64,000 nt of DNA from Paludibacteraceae bacterium. Lineage in GTDB: Bacteria > Bacteroidota > Bacteroidia > Bacteroidales > Paludibacteraceae. The notes under the pieces were generated by a model. It was not told the DNA's origin, did no database searches, and saw only the letters and a program-made list of their open reading frames with translations. This document shows positions 54,512 through 63,640 of this stretch, piece by piece. Position 1 is the stretch's first letter; every line of letters starts with the position of its first letter. The stretch lies in contig JAILLP010000006.1 of the NCBI GenBank assembly GCA_024693065.1, forward strand, positions 62,001 to 126,000, given 5' to 3'. Made by a program: the position numbers and the translations under genes.

Positions 54512-56052
54512 TCGTATATTTTAATCATGGTCTGTTTCATTGGCGGTTGTTTCTTCCAATACAGGAAGGTTTCCGGTTCGGACTCGTTTCCGTAGCGGTT
54601 CACTGCCGTGACAACTATGTTATAGATCGTGTCGTTGAGTTTATACTGAGAGAGGTTGACCTCTGCGTCAGGGGTCAAGCACAAGATGTTCTTTGGGTTG
54701 TCGAAGTCGCAGATCTCCGTGTCTTCGAAGGCGTAGACCACATAGTAGGATATCGCTTCTCCCCCTTCCGCCACGACTGGGCTCCAGCGGAGCGTGTCCG
54801 AGTCTATGCGCACATTCAGAGGGAAGAACGCCTCCGCTCCCTTTCCGTGGGCAGGTGGCAAGGCTAGGTAAGGCTGGTACGTTGTCTTTAAGCTATCCAG
54901 CAGGCCTTGCGGGTTGCGCAGGAAGTAGCAGGTGCTGTAGTAAATGACGCCCTCAATATCAACGCATTGCTCGTTGAAACGCAACTGCCGGGCGAGTTCG
55001 TTCGGGGTCTTCCACGCTTTGGTCTTGTTCACAGCGAGGCCCGACGCGTAGAGTCCGAAGTAGAGGTTGCAGTTCTTCACGTTCTCGCGCCACCAAGGAG
55101 CCAACACCGCATAGTCCGCCACGGCCTTGCCCACTTCCCAGTATAATTGTGGGGCGATGTAGTCGATCCATCCCTTGTCCGCCCACAATAGCACGTCGGC
55201 GTAGAGGTCGTCGTAGTTGGTGCATCCCGCCTTTGTGTTGGAACCCTTCGGGTCTTGCGATTTGTTGCGCCACACGCCGAACGGACTGATGCCGAACTGC
55301 ACCCAAGGCTTGGTGTCGAGCAACATTTCATGGATGCGTTTCACGATACGGTTGACGTTGTCGCGGCGCCAGTCGCCTTTATCCTTGAATCCGTGGTTGT
55401 TGGCGCGGAAGGTGGCCTCGTCGGGGAATTCCTTCCCTTTGATGGGGTATGGATAGAAGTAGTCGTCGAGGTGCAGACCGTCGATGTCGTAGCGTGTGAC
55501 GATGTCCTTGAGCACTTTCAGTAGGAACTTCGCGGTCTCTTCCTTTCCCGGGTCGAAATAGATTTTCTCCCCGTAGTTGATGAATAATTCAGGCTTTTTG
55601 TGGTAGATATGGTTGGTGGCGAGTTGTGCGGTCGGCGTGTTGGTCACACGGTAGGGATTGATCCAAGCGTGCAGTTCCATGCACCGTTTGTGGCACTCCT
55701 CCACGGCCACCTGCAGGGGGTCGAAGTCGGTTGACGGGGCTTTTCCTTGCTCCCCCGTCAACCATTCCGACCACGGTTCTATCTTAGACTTATACAGGGC
55801 ATCGGCGGTAGGTCTCACTTGGAACATGATAGCGTTGACACCGCAGTGGTGCAGCGAATCGATCATTTTAACCAATTCCTCTTTCTGCATTTCGGCGGGA
55901 GCTGTTTTGTCCGTCGGCCAGTCTATGTTGGCGACCGTCGCCACCCAAGCGCCGCGCATTTCCCTCTTTTTCTGTGCGGTAGCGTCAGAGAGGAAGGTGA
56001 ATAATAGAAAGAAGATCGCGAATGCCTCTGATATAACTCTTTTATTTTTCAT
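54508..56052 (-). CDS. Glycosyl hydrolase-like 10 (GHL10/YngK-type) exported protein
   Basis: 514 residues. Signal peptide 1-26 (ends DATAQ). The mature protein begins MRGAWVATVANIDWP, the family mark of GHL10, a TIM barrel distantly related to glycoside hydrolases, with DGLHLDDYFYP and HAWINPYR motifs. A fibronectin III-like tail (about 405-500) follows. The natural substrate is uncertain; peptidoglycan or another glycan of the envelope is possible. It overlaps the GH5 gene by 11 bases. Confidence 0.83.
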   Translation of the reverse strand: MKNKRVISEAFAIFFLLFTFLSDATAQKKREMRGAWVATVANIDWPTDKTAPAEMQKEELVKMIDSLHHCGVNAIMFQVRPTADALYKSKIEPWSEWLTGEQGKAPSTDFDPLQVAVEECHKRCMELHAWINPYRVTNTPTAQLATNHIYHKKPELFINYGEKIYFDPGKEETAKFLLKVLKDIVTRYDIDGLHLDDYFYPYPIKGKEFPDEATFRANNHGFKDKGDWRRDNVNRIVKRIHEMLLDTKPWVQFGISPFGVWRNKSQDPKGSNTKAGCTNYDDLYADVLLWADKGWIDYIAPQLYWEVGKAVADYAVLAPWWRENVKNCNLYFGLYASGLAVNKTKAWKTPNELARQLRFNEQCVDIEGVIYYSTCYFLRNPQGLLDSLKTTYQPYLALPPAHGKGAEAFFPLNVRIDSDTLRWSPVVAEGGEAISYYVVYAFEDTEICDFDNPKNILCLTPDAEVNLSQYKLNDTIYNIVVTAVNRYGNESEPETFLYWKKQPPMKQTMIKIYE

Positions 56053-57307
56053 GTAGTTTCTTGTAAATGTATTGGCCCGACTCCGTAAGGATACGTTTGT
56101 CGCAGATCAGGAGGTTACCCTCGTTCCACTTCAGGGTTGCGCTCGCACCACCCTCCGCGCTGAAGCTCCAATTGCACCAGCTGACTTTTTGTCCGCCGAG
56201 GTTGTCACCGTCCAGGATCTTCAACCAACGGTCTGTGATGTCAGGTCTGAAGTTGTTCCAACCGCTTGCGTCAGTCGTTCCGAATTCTGTCACAAAGATA
56301 GGCAAAGTAGCCAAAATACAAGGCGTATGGGAAGCGGAATCTCCCTCACGCAACGGTTTCATGTAGTCATGTCCTCTGTATGGGGAATCTTTGTCTATGC
56401 CGTCGTAGTGGGAAGCTGAGTAGAAGTGGAAGGAGTACATCAGGTTGTCGTAGACGTTACCGTTCTCGTCCTGAGGCTCGTTGCCGATGACCACGTGGGC
56501 GTCCTGGCTCCAGTTAGGCGTACCGCAGATACAGATGACGTCCTTGTCGTAGGAACGGATGATCTTCAGCATATCCTCGCAGTATGGCTTGATGTGGTTA
56601 GGCCAGGTTGTGGCGCCGTTACGAGGGTTCGGTTCGTTGCAGAGCTCGTAGATTATATGTTTCTGGTTCTGGAAACGACGTGCGCAGTAGGTGAAGAAGT
56701 CGCCCGCCAAGTCGATGCCCGACGATGGGTGCTTGCGGTACTGCTTAGCCTCCGGGTTGCCCGGGTTGTGCACGTGCCAGTCGATCAGAAGGTACATACC
56801 GTTCTCTCCGCACCATTTCACCGCATTTTCGAGGTGACGGGAGCGGTGGGTCTCATTGTATGCGTATCCGCCCTCCTCGTCCACGTAGAAGACGATACGG
56901 AAGACGGAGCAGTTCCAGTCGTTGCGTAATGCCTTGATGTTCTCTTCTGTGATGTCCGCCACACCTGCCCATTGCAGTCCGTGCGAGCTCATGCCCTTCA
57001 GTTGGACAGGATTGCCCTTTTCGTCGCAGAGCACGCGCACGCCCTTTTCGTTAGGGGCGACCTTCAGCTTGCCCCATTTGCCTACAGGGGAGTTGGCCGG
57101 ATACTCCATCGGCGGAAGGATCTCCGCATTCAGCGCATCCTCCGTAATCACGCCGATGCCTGACACTTTCTTGGGTTCCTTACTCTCTACACTCTTTCCT
57201 TCACTCTCCTTCGCATCTTTGCCCGCTTGGTCGTTCGTGTTCGAATTTCCGCAAGCCATCATCAAAGTTGCCAAACATGGTATTAGAATACGTTTCAACA
57301 TAAGCAC
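56042..57307 (-). CDS. Family 5 glycoside hydrolase lipoprotein
   Basis: 421 residues. The lipobox MMAC (Cys19) is followed by a Lys/Glu-rich linker to about residue 60. The GH5 barrel has LIDWHVH, acid/base Glu225 in ELCNEPN and nucleophile Glu341 in FVTEFG. The layout is that of endo-beta-1,4-glucanases (GH5_2-like); mannan or mixed-linkage glucan is also possible. It is the first gene of the five-gene operon and has a consensus promoter with a leader of about 20 bases. ATG at 57301 is an alternative start. Confidence 0.87.
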   Translation of the reverse strand: MLMLKRILIPCLATLMMACGNSNTNDQAGKDAKESEGKSVESKEPKKVSGIGVITEDALNAEILPPMEYPANSPVGKWGKLKVAPNEKGVRVLCDEKGNPVQLKGMSSHGLQWAGVADITEENIKALRNDWNCSVFRIVFYVDEEGGYAYNETHRSRHLENAVKWCGENGMYLLIDWHVHNPGNPEAKQYRKHPSSGIDLAGDFFTYCARRFQNQKHIIYELCNEPNPRNGATTWPNHIKPYCEDMLKIIRSYDKDVICICGTPNWSQDAHVVIGNEPQDENGNVYDNLMYSFHFYSASHYDGIDKDSPYRGHDYMKPLREGDSASHTPCILATLPIFVTEFGTTDASGWNNFRPDITDRWLKILDGDNLGGQKVSWCNWSFSAEGGASATLKWNEGNLLICDKRILTESGQYIYKKLHEK

Positions 57308-57333
57308 TGATTTAAAAGTAAAACTTGTTCATA

Positions 57334-57363
57334 CAAATATAAACATTTTTTTCATTCGTGCAA
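57334..57363 (-). promoter_or_regulatory. Promoter of the GH5-lpxB operon
   Basis: On the minus strand TTG (57361-57363), a 19-base spacer and TATATTTG (57334-57341) match the Bacteroidetes consensus. Confidence 0.75.
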
Positions 57364-57400
57364 TAGATGGCGCCGACAATTGTGGCGGGTCTTTATTATT

Positions 57401-57453
57401 AAAAAAGAACCCCGGAAGCGTGAAACCTAAATCGTTTCACGCTTCCAGGGTTC
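57401..57453 (-). terminator. Strong terminator after the giant LRR-GH11 gene
   Basis: On the minus strand GAACCCTGGAAGCGTGAAAC pairs with a nearly perfect 20-base complement across a 7-base loop, then TTTTTT. It separates the giant gene from the GH5 promoter. Confidence 0.9.
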
Positions 57454-57483
57454 AAGCGATTATCGCCGAATCGAACGGTCGGT

Positions 57484-60400
57484 TTACTTCACTACAGTGG
57501 TGAAGGTCTCACCGTTGGTTCTGACGAGATAGATGCCTTTGGCAGGTGCCGTCAGGGTGTGGATATCCGAGGTGGCGATGGAGGTTGAGATGAATCTTCC
57601 GTCCAAGTCATAGAGGGAAACAGCGCCCTCCGCACCACAAACGTAGATCGTATAGTCGCTTGTCCATACGGTTACGCCACTTGCAGTAGTTGTGCTTACA
57701 TTTGTTGATTCAACAAAACTACAACTCAAATCGCCAAGAGAGCTCCTATGTCCTTTCCAAGACATACTTGCGCAAGTGTATTCGATAGAACCAGTTCCCC
57801 CACTTACGTCACAACTAAGCTTACAATCGTAGATGTTACCCAATTCCAATCCCAGATCCTCCCAGTTCTTGAAATGCTCTGTCACATTGATGGCACCACA
57901 TGTCTGCAAGGAAGAACGGACAGCAAAAATTTGTTGGACATTTACTTCCCCTTCGATTGAGGTAGCGTTGGCTCTCTGTCCGACCATCAATTTGTATGTG
58001 ACGCCATCCACCGTATATGTTCCTTTTTCTGTACAACCGTAAATAGAGCCTAATTCTGGATTGAAAGAGTCTTCCAAAATATAGTACTCAATCAAAGGAT
58101 TCTTCATCCATCCGTGAATGCCGATGTAAGAATAGCCTCCAGCTGTTCCGCTCTTTGTGTAGTTGTAGACAGCATAGATGTTGCCTAAATCTGTGTATTT
58201 CTTAGATGCGGTACTATCATGATAGCCCACGCCAGCTATGAAACCATCGGCACGAGTATCGCCCCAACTTGCCTTGAAAGCGCAGTCGGCCTTTCCTCCG
58301 AACACCGTTATGTTTCCTTCGCCTTCTCCAAGGATGAATGTACCTATCTCTGCGGTATAGCCATTGTCAAGAACCTCCAATACGCGATTGCCGCTGTAGT
58401 TTACTCCACCGGAATATGCTGTTGTGTATTCGGAAAGATCGACGCAATCATCGATAATATCCTCTATATATTCCACTCTCCAACCTACAGGGATTCTATC
58501 GACTCCGTATTCAAGTTCCAGTTCTTTTGAACAGATAAAGGTGCCTGTTGGGGCAACGTTTTTCACCCAATCAGTCGTACTATACCAATCCCATTGCGTA
58601 AGACCCACTTCGATTTGGGATAATTTTTTACAACCAGTAAACAGATTTATATAGCAATCATTTGCAATAAATTCCTTAGCTGGCAATTCTGGGGCTCCTG
58701 TCAGATTCGAGCAATTCCTGAACATTTCTCTATAGCATCCTTCTGGTAATGTTGTGGCTGGCAACTCTGGTGCTTGTGTGATGCTTGTACAACCTTCAAA
58801 CATTCCTCTGTAACAACTTCCAGCCAACGTTGTGGCTGGCAACATTGGCGCTTGTGTGAGGTTTTTACAATAATAGAACATCTGACAATAACAAGCTTCT
58901 GCCAATGCCGTAGCTGGCAGTTCAGGTGCCTGCGTTAGATTTGTACAACCATAAAACATTCCAAAATAACACTCTTTAGCCATTGTCGTGGCAGGCAATG
59001 TAGGAGCTTGAGCCAAACTTGTGCAACTTGCGAACATATCGAAATAACAACGATATGCCAATGTGGTGGCTGGCAACTTAGGGGCTTCTGTCAAACTTTT
59101 ACATCCATCAAACATGCCAGTATAACATTTGTCTGTCAACGTCGTAGCTGGCAATTCTGGTGCTTGTGTTAAATTCGAGCAGCCGTAGAACATGCCATTG
59201 TAACAAGATGCCGCTAAAGTTGTCGCTGGTAACTCAGGAGCTTTTTCTAGATTCGAGCAACATTTAAACATATTGTAATAACAGTATTCAGACAATGTCG
59301 TGGCAGGCAATTCAGGAGCTTGTGTCAGACTTGTACATTTTTCGAACAAATGGCAGAAGCCATATGCGTTCGGAATGACGGTGGATTTTCCTCGCTCATC
59401 AATCAGACTCATCACGCTTCCGCTGGCCGCTATCTTACCTGTCATTATAAACTTTATATAATTGTCGGATTCCGACAATCCTTCTGGATTGTAACCCCTC
59501 AGCAACGCTTTATCACCCTTTTTCTTCAGTGTGACCGTCGCCTCCTCCGTCAGATTAATCCACGTTTTTCCTCCGTCTATAGAATACTGTATGTCAGGGT
59601 TGTAATTTCTTAATCCAGCCTCAGAGCCTTCATTAAGTATAGCAAAAGTGGATGATTCCTCTTCCGCAGTGAAGGTCAGATAGTTAGGAGTCATATCCTC
59701 TATATATTTCAATATCCAACCTTTTGGTATTCTATCTGATCCTGTTTCCTCGGCAAGTGCTTTCGGGCAAATAAAATAACCGATAGGAGCCACTCCATAT
59801 ACCCACTCAGCCGTTGAGGTTTCATTCCATTCTGTAAAGTTCACTTTTATCTGCATCAGATTCTCGCAATTTATGAACATTCCATCGTAGCAACCCTCAG
59901 CCAAAGTGGTGGCTGGCAACTCTGGGGCTTTCGTGAATGTGCACCCTCCGAACATTTTATAATAGCAATAATCGGCTAATGTAGTGGCTGGCAATTCTGG
60001 GGCTTTAATGATTCCATCGCATCCACCGAACATCTGAGAATAGCAATAATCAGCCAACGTTGTGGCAGGCAATTCCGGTGCGACTCTGATTTTCGGGCAT
60101 CTGATGAACATTCCCTTGTAACACTCGGCTGCCAATGTCTTGGCTGGCAATGCTGGTGCTTCGACAAGGCTTGTACAATCGCTGAACATATATTCATAGC
60201 AATTGCTTGTCATCTTTTGGGCAGGCAATTCAGGTGCATGGGTCAGACCCGTGCAAAACTCGAACAAATGGGTGAAGCAAAAATCGTTCGGGATGGCGGT
60301 GGTCTCTCCTGATCCATCAATCAAGCTCATCACGCTTCCGCTGGCCGCGATCTTACCGGTCATCAAGAATCTTGTGTATAGATAGTATGCTTTAGAGAAT

Positions 60401-62376
60401 CCTTCTGGATTGGTTCCCCTAAGCAGCGCCTGGTCTCCCTTGCTTGCCAATGTGATTGCGGTATCCGCTTTCAAATCGAACCATGTCTCTCCTCCATCCA
60501 AAGAGTACTGTAGGTCAGGGATATTATCTCCGTGGTTTTCAATACCAAACGTGACGCTATCCTCCTCTGCCGTGAATGTCAGGTAATTGATATGATGCTT
60601 CAATATCCATCCTTTAGGAATTCTATTTACTCCAGTTTCCTCGGCAAGTGCCTTCGGGCAAATGAAATAACCGATAGGAGCCACTCCATATACCCACTCA
60701 GACGTTGAGGTTTCATTCCATTCTGTAAAGTTCACTTTAATTTGACTCAGATTCTCGCAACCCGAGAACATTCCGCTGTAGCAACCGTCAACCAATGTGG
60801 TGGCTGGCAACTCAGGTGCTTTCGTGAATGTGCAACCTGAGAACATGTTGTAATAGCAATGATCGGCTAATGTCTTGGCTGGCAATGCAGGCGCATTAAT
60901 GATACCCTTGCAAGCCGCAAACATATTATAATAACAATAATCAGCCAACGTCGTGGCAGGCAACTCCGGTGCGACTATGATTTTTGAGCATCTGATGAAC
61001 ATTCCCTCGTAACATTCTGCCGCCAATGCCTTGGCTGGCAATTCAGGTGCTTGGGCAAGGTTTGTACAACCGCTGAACATATACTCATAGCAGTTGTTCG
61101 TCAACCTCTTCGCTGGCAATGCAGGAGCTTGGATAAGGCTTGCGCAATCCTCGAACAAATGGGTGAAGCAAAAACCATTCGGGATCTCGGTGGTCTCTCC
61201 GGATCCATCAATCAGGCTCATCACGCTTCCGCTCGCCGCTATCTTACCGGTCATCGTGAATTTTGTATATAGACTTTCTGCTATAGAGAATCCATCAGGA
61301 TTTGTTCCCCTGATCAACGCTTGGTCTCCCTTGCTCTTCAATGTGATCGCGCTTTCCGCTTTCAGATCGATCCATGTCTTTCCTCCATCCAAGGAGTACT
61401 GTAGGTTAGGGGTATTTTCACCATGGCTTTCAACACCAAACGTAGAGTTATCCTCCTCTGCGGTGAATGTCAGATAATTAGCATACTCATCCTTTAAGGA
61501 TTTCACTATCCATGTCTGGGGGATTCGATCCACTCCATATTCGAGAGGCAACGACTCAGGACAGACAAATATGCCTCCTTGGGTGTTTACATCAGTGACC
61601 CAACCGCTGGTATTCGAGTCGAATACACCTTCTCTGACTTCATAATCTTCTCCCCAATCCGGGATGTTCACCGATATTTTCTTTAAAGATCTACATTTCC
61701 CGAACATGCCTCCATAACATGGCAAGAATCTGGATGCGTCTCCACTATAATCCTTGAAGAATTTAGTAGCTGGCAAATATGGGGATTCTATCAAATTCTC
61801 ACAGAAATAGAACATAAACATATAACATCCTGGGAACAACGTTGTCGCCGGCAATTCAGGAGCTTGTGTGAGGCTCGTGCAATCATAGAACATCTCCTGA
61901 TAACATTGGTTCCTCAATGTCGTGGCTGGCAACTCGGGAGCCTTGGTTAAAGCTATACAGGTGTTGAATAATCTGTAAAAACAACCATTGGAAGGAATAG
62001 TGGTAGAGGTTCCCTCTCCGTCTACCAGACTCATCACACTTCCGCTTGCAGCGATCTTGCCAGTCATTATAAACTGGGTGAAATCGTAATAATATTCACC
62101 GTCTTGTTCAAAGGCAGTGCTGAATCCATCGGGGTTGTTGCCCTTTAGCAATGCCTTGTCTCCGATGTTTTTCAGTTCTACACGCTCTTTCGGATGTAGG
62201 ACTATCCACGTTTTTCCATCGTCTAGCGAATACTGCACGTCAGGCTCATTGTCCTCGCTATTGAGAATTCCGAACTTCGACCCTGCCTCTTCGGCGGTGA
62301 AAGTCAGATAGTTGGCTGCGAATGCGATACTGATGGCGCATTGCAATAGGATAAGAGTTAGTAATTTTTTAATCAT
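57484..62376 (-). CDS. Giant exported protein: four LRR modules, GH11 xylanase-like domain, T9SS-type C-terminus
   Basis: 1630 residues from the ATG at 62376, which gives a clean signal peptide (MIKKLLTLIL...AFAA). Four modules begin NYLTFTAEE at residues 22, 300, 597 and 898, each followed by BspA-like leucine-rich repeats (LTQAPELPATTL...CYxxMF). Residues about 1340-1540 match GH11: YSYIGIHGWMKNPLIEYYI, with nucleophile Glu1430. The acid/base position (SCDVSGGTGS) has Asp1523 where GH11 enzymes have Glu. The end, VSLYDLDG...KGIYLVRT, resembles a T9SS type A sorting domain. GH11 enzymes cut beta-1,4-xylan. Confidence 0.8.
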   Translation of the reverse strand: MIKKLLTLILLQCAISIAFAANYLTFTAEEAGSKFGILNSEDNEPDVQYSLDDGKTWIVLHPKERVELKNIGDKALLKGNNPDGFSTAFEQDGEYYYDFTQFIMTGKIAASGSVMSLVDGEGTSTTIPSNGCFYRLFNTCIALTKAPELPATTLRNQCYQEMFYDCTSLTQAPELPATTLFPGCYMFMFYFCENLIESPYLPATKFFKDYSGDASRFLPCYGGMFGKCRSLKKISVNIPDWGEDYEVREGVFDSNTSGWVTDVNTQGGIFVCPESLPLEYGVDRIPQTWIVKSLKDEYANYLTFTAEEDNSTFGVESHGENTPNLQYSLDGGKTWIDLKAESAITLKSKGDQALIRGTNPDGFSIAESLYTKFTMTGKIAASGSVMSLIDGSGETTEIPNGFCFTHLFEDCASLIQAPALPAKRLTNNCYEYMFSGCTNLAQAPELPAKALAAECYEGMFIRCSKIIVAPELPATTLADYCYYNMFAACKGIINAPALPAKTLADHCYYNMFSGCTFTKAPELPATTLVDGCYSGMFSGCENLSQIKVNFTEWNETSTSEWVYGVAPIGYFICPKALAEETGVNRIPKGWILKHHINYLTFTAEEDSVTFGIENHGDNIPDLQYSLDGGETWFDLKADTAITLASKGDQALLRGTNPEGFSKAYYLYTRFLMTGKIAASGSVMSLIDGSGETTAIPNDFCFTHLFEFCTGLTHAPELPAQKMTSNCYEYMFSDCTSLVEAPALPAKTLAAECYKGMFIRCPKIRVAPELPATTLADYCYSQMFGGCDGIIKAPELPATTLADYCYYKMFGGCTFTKAPELPATTLAEGCYDGMFINCENLMQIKVNFTEWNETSTAEWVYGVAPIGYFICPKALAEETGSDRIPKGWILKYIEDMTPNYLTFTAEEESSTFAILNEGSEAGLRNYNPDIQYSIDGGKTWINLTEEATVTLKKKGDKALLRGYNPEGLSESDNYIKFIMTGKIAASGSVMSLIDERGKSTVIPNAYGFCHLFEKCTSLTQAPELPATTLSEYCYYNMFKCCSNLEKAPELPATTLAASCYNGMFYGCSNLTQAPELPATTLTDKCYTGMFDGCKSLTEAPKLPATTLAYRCYFDMFASCTSLAQAPTLPATTMAKECYFGMFYGCTNLTQAPELPATALAEACYCQMFYYCKNLTQAPMLPATTLAGSCYRGMFEGCTSITQAPELPATTLPEGCYREMFRNCSNLTGAPELPAKEFIANDCYINLFTGCKKLSQIEVGLTQWDWYSTTDWVKNVAPTGTFICSKELELEYGVDRIPVGWRVEYIEDIIDDCVDLSEYTTAYSGGVNYSGNRVLEVLDNGYTAEIGTFILGEGEGNITVFGGKADCAFKASWGDTRADGFIAGVGYHDSTASKKYTDLGNIYAVYNYTKSGTAGGYSYIGIHGWMKNPLIEYYILEDSFNPELGSIYGCTEKGTYTVDGVTYKLMVGQRANATSIEGEVNVQQIFAVRSSLQTCGAINVTEHFKNWEDLGLELGNIYDCKLSCDVSGGTGSIEYTCASMSWKGHRSSLGDLSCSFVESTNVSTTTASGVTVWTSDYTIYVCGAEGAVSLYDLDGRFISTSIATSDIHTLTAPAKGIYLVRTNGETFTTVVK
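58660..59345 (-). repeat. 78-base tandem repeats (26-residue LRR units)
   Basis: About nine direct repeats of 26 codons encode C-x-x-L-T-x-APELPATTL-x-x-x-CY-x-x-MF-x-x in module four. Shorter runs of the same unit occur in modules one to three. Confidence 0.85.
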
Positions 62377-62447
62377 AACATAAGATTTATTATTCAATAA
62401 ACAACATAATTATATTCCTTAAAGGGTCCATTAGAAATAAACAGGCG

Positions 62448-62455
62448 CAAATTTA
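62448..62455 (-). promoter_or_regulatory. -7 box of the giant LRR-GH11 gene
   Basis: TAAATTTG on the minus strand, about 72 bases before the chosen ATG, giving a leader of roughly 65 bases. The rest of 62377-62630 is A/T-rich with no gene. Confidence 0.45.
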
Positions 62456-62630
62456 TTGATTATTTATGTATGTGTAAAAAATTTCATCTAAAATTATTTA
62501 ACATTATTTGTTTTAATTGATGAATGGTCGTATGGCATATAACTCCTGATGAGCCGACAAATGTGTCTTGATCATCGGATAATTTGGACAGGCATATTTT
62601 TATCATTACACATCGATTTCACCGTTGGTC

Positions 62631-63500
62631 TCACTTCCCCTTCGCACTCGTTTTTTTCTTGTTTTTTGTGCTTTTCGGCTTTGTTGTTTTTGGGGATGAT
62701 TCCTTCGTTTTCTCCTTTTTATCGTTTTTTTTCAGCTTTACGGGTCCGATCTGTTTCATCAGGCGGAGGATTTTTTGTTGCCTGCTGCGTATGTATGCGG
62801 TGGGGTTGGCTGGGTTGTACCTGCGGGGTGCAGGCAGTGACGCCGCGATGAGGGCGGCTTGCTCTTGGGTTAGCTTGTTGGCGCTTTTTTGGTAGTAGTG
62901 CTTGCTGGCTGCCTCGACGCCGTAGATGCCGTTGCCTGTCTCCGCCACGTTCAGGTAGACTTCCATGATGCGCTCCTTGGTCCAGAAGAGTTCGATCAGC
63001 ACGGTGAAGTAGCATTCCAGTCCTTTCCTCACCCATGTGCGGCTGGGCCATAGGAAGACGTTCTTGGCGGTCTGTTGCGAGATGGTGCTCGCTCCGTATA
63101 CCTTCTTCCCTTTCTCGTTCATCTTCTTGGCCTTGGAGATGGCGTCGAAGTCGAAGCCCCAATGGCTCATGAAGAGGTTGTCCTCGGAGGCGACGACCGC
63201 ATTGACCATCTCGGGGGATATCTTCTCGATGGGTACCCATTGCTTCTTGAGTTGGACGACCTTCCCGTCTGTCAGCTGTTCCATGGAGCGTATCAGCATG
63301 AGCGGTGTGATGGGCACGGGCACGAAACGATACAGGAGGGTCATGAAGATGCTGGATGCGAAAAAAATGAGCAATACGCGCTTCAACACATATTTCAGGA
63401 CCCCTTTCCAACCCTTCAAGTCCGGTTTTTGTGTGAATATCTTCAGTATGTTAACATTTTTTTTGATTACACCCATATTTTTTTCGTTTTGCACTTTCAA
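62631..63500 (-). CDS. mtgA: Monofunctional peptidoglycan glycosyltransferase
   Basis: 289-residue GT51 enzyme polymerising lipid II into glycan strands. A membrane anchor lies at about 39-62. Motif 1, VVASEDNLFMSHWGFD (catalytic Glu near 109), then GASTISQQTAKN, ELFWTKERIMEVYLN and ALIAASLPAPRRYNP follow in order. The C-terminal 40 residues are a Lys-rich tail. There is no transpeptidase domain. It lies just beyond the panB terminator. The ATG at 63476 is an alternative start. Confidence 0.94.
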   Translation of the reverse strand: MKVQNEKNMGVIKKNVNILKIFTQKPDLKGWKGVLKYVLKRVLLIFFASSIFMTLLYRFVPVPITPLMLIRSMEQLTDGKVVQLKKQWVPIEKISPEMVNAVVASEDNLFMSHWGFDFDAISKAKKMNEKGKKVYGASTISQQTAKNVFLWPSRTWVRKGLECYFTVLIELFWTKERIMEVYLNVAETGNGIYGVEAASKHYYQKSANKLTQEQAALIAASLPAPRRYNPANPTAYIRSRQQKILRLMKQIGPVKLKKNDKKEKTKESSPKTTKPKSTKNKKKTSAKGK

Positions 63501-63580
63501 ATATCATAAAAATATGGGAACTTTACAAATGCATAAACATATTATATTTTCTTAGTTATGGTTTAGGTTAAATAAAGTAG

Positions 63581-63610
63581 AAAAGGGGAGTCTGTGAAGA
63601 TTCCCCTTTT
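63581..63610 (-). terminator. Intrinsic terminator after panB
   Basis: AAAAGGGGA and TCCCCTTTT form a 9-base-pair stem with T-rich ends on both sides; it lies 30 bases after the panB stop and could act in both directions. Confidence 0.75.
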
Positions 63611-63640
63611 TTCTGTCGTATGTTTTTATGTGCCTATGAA

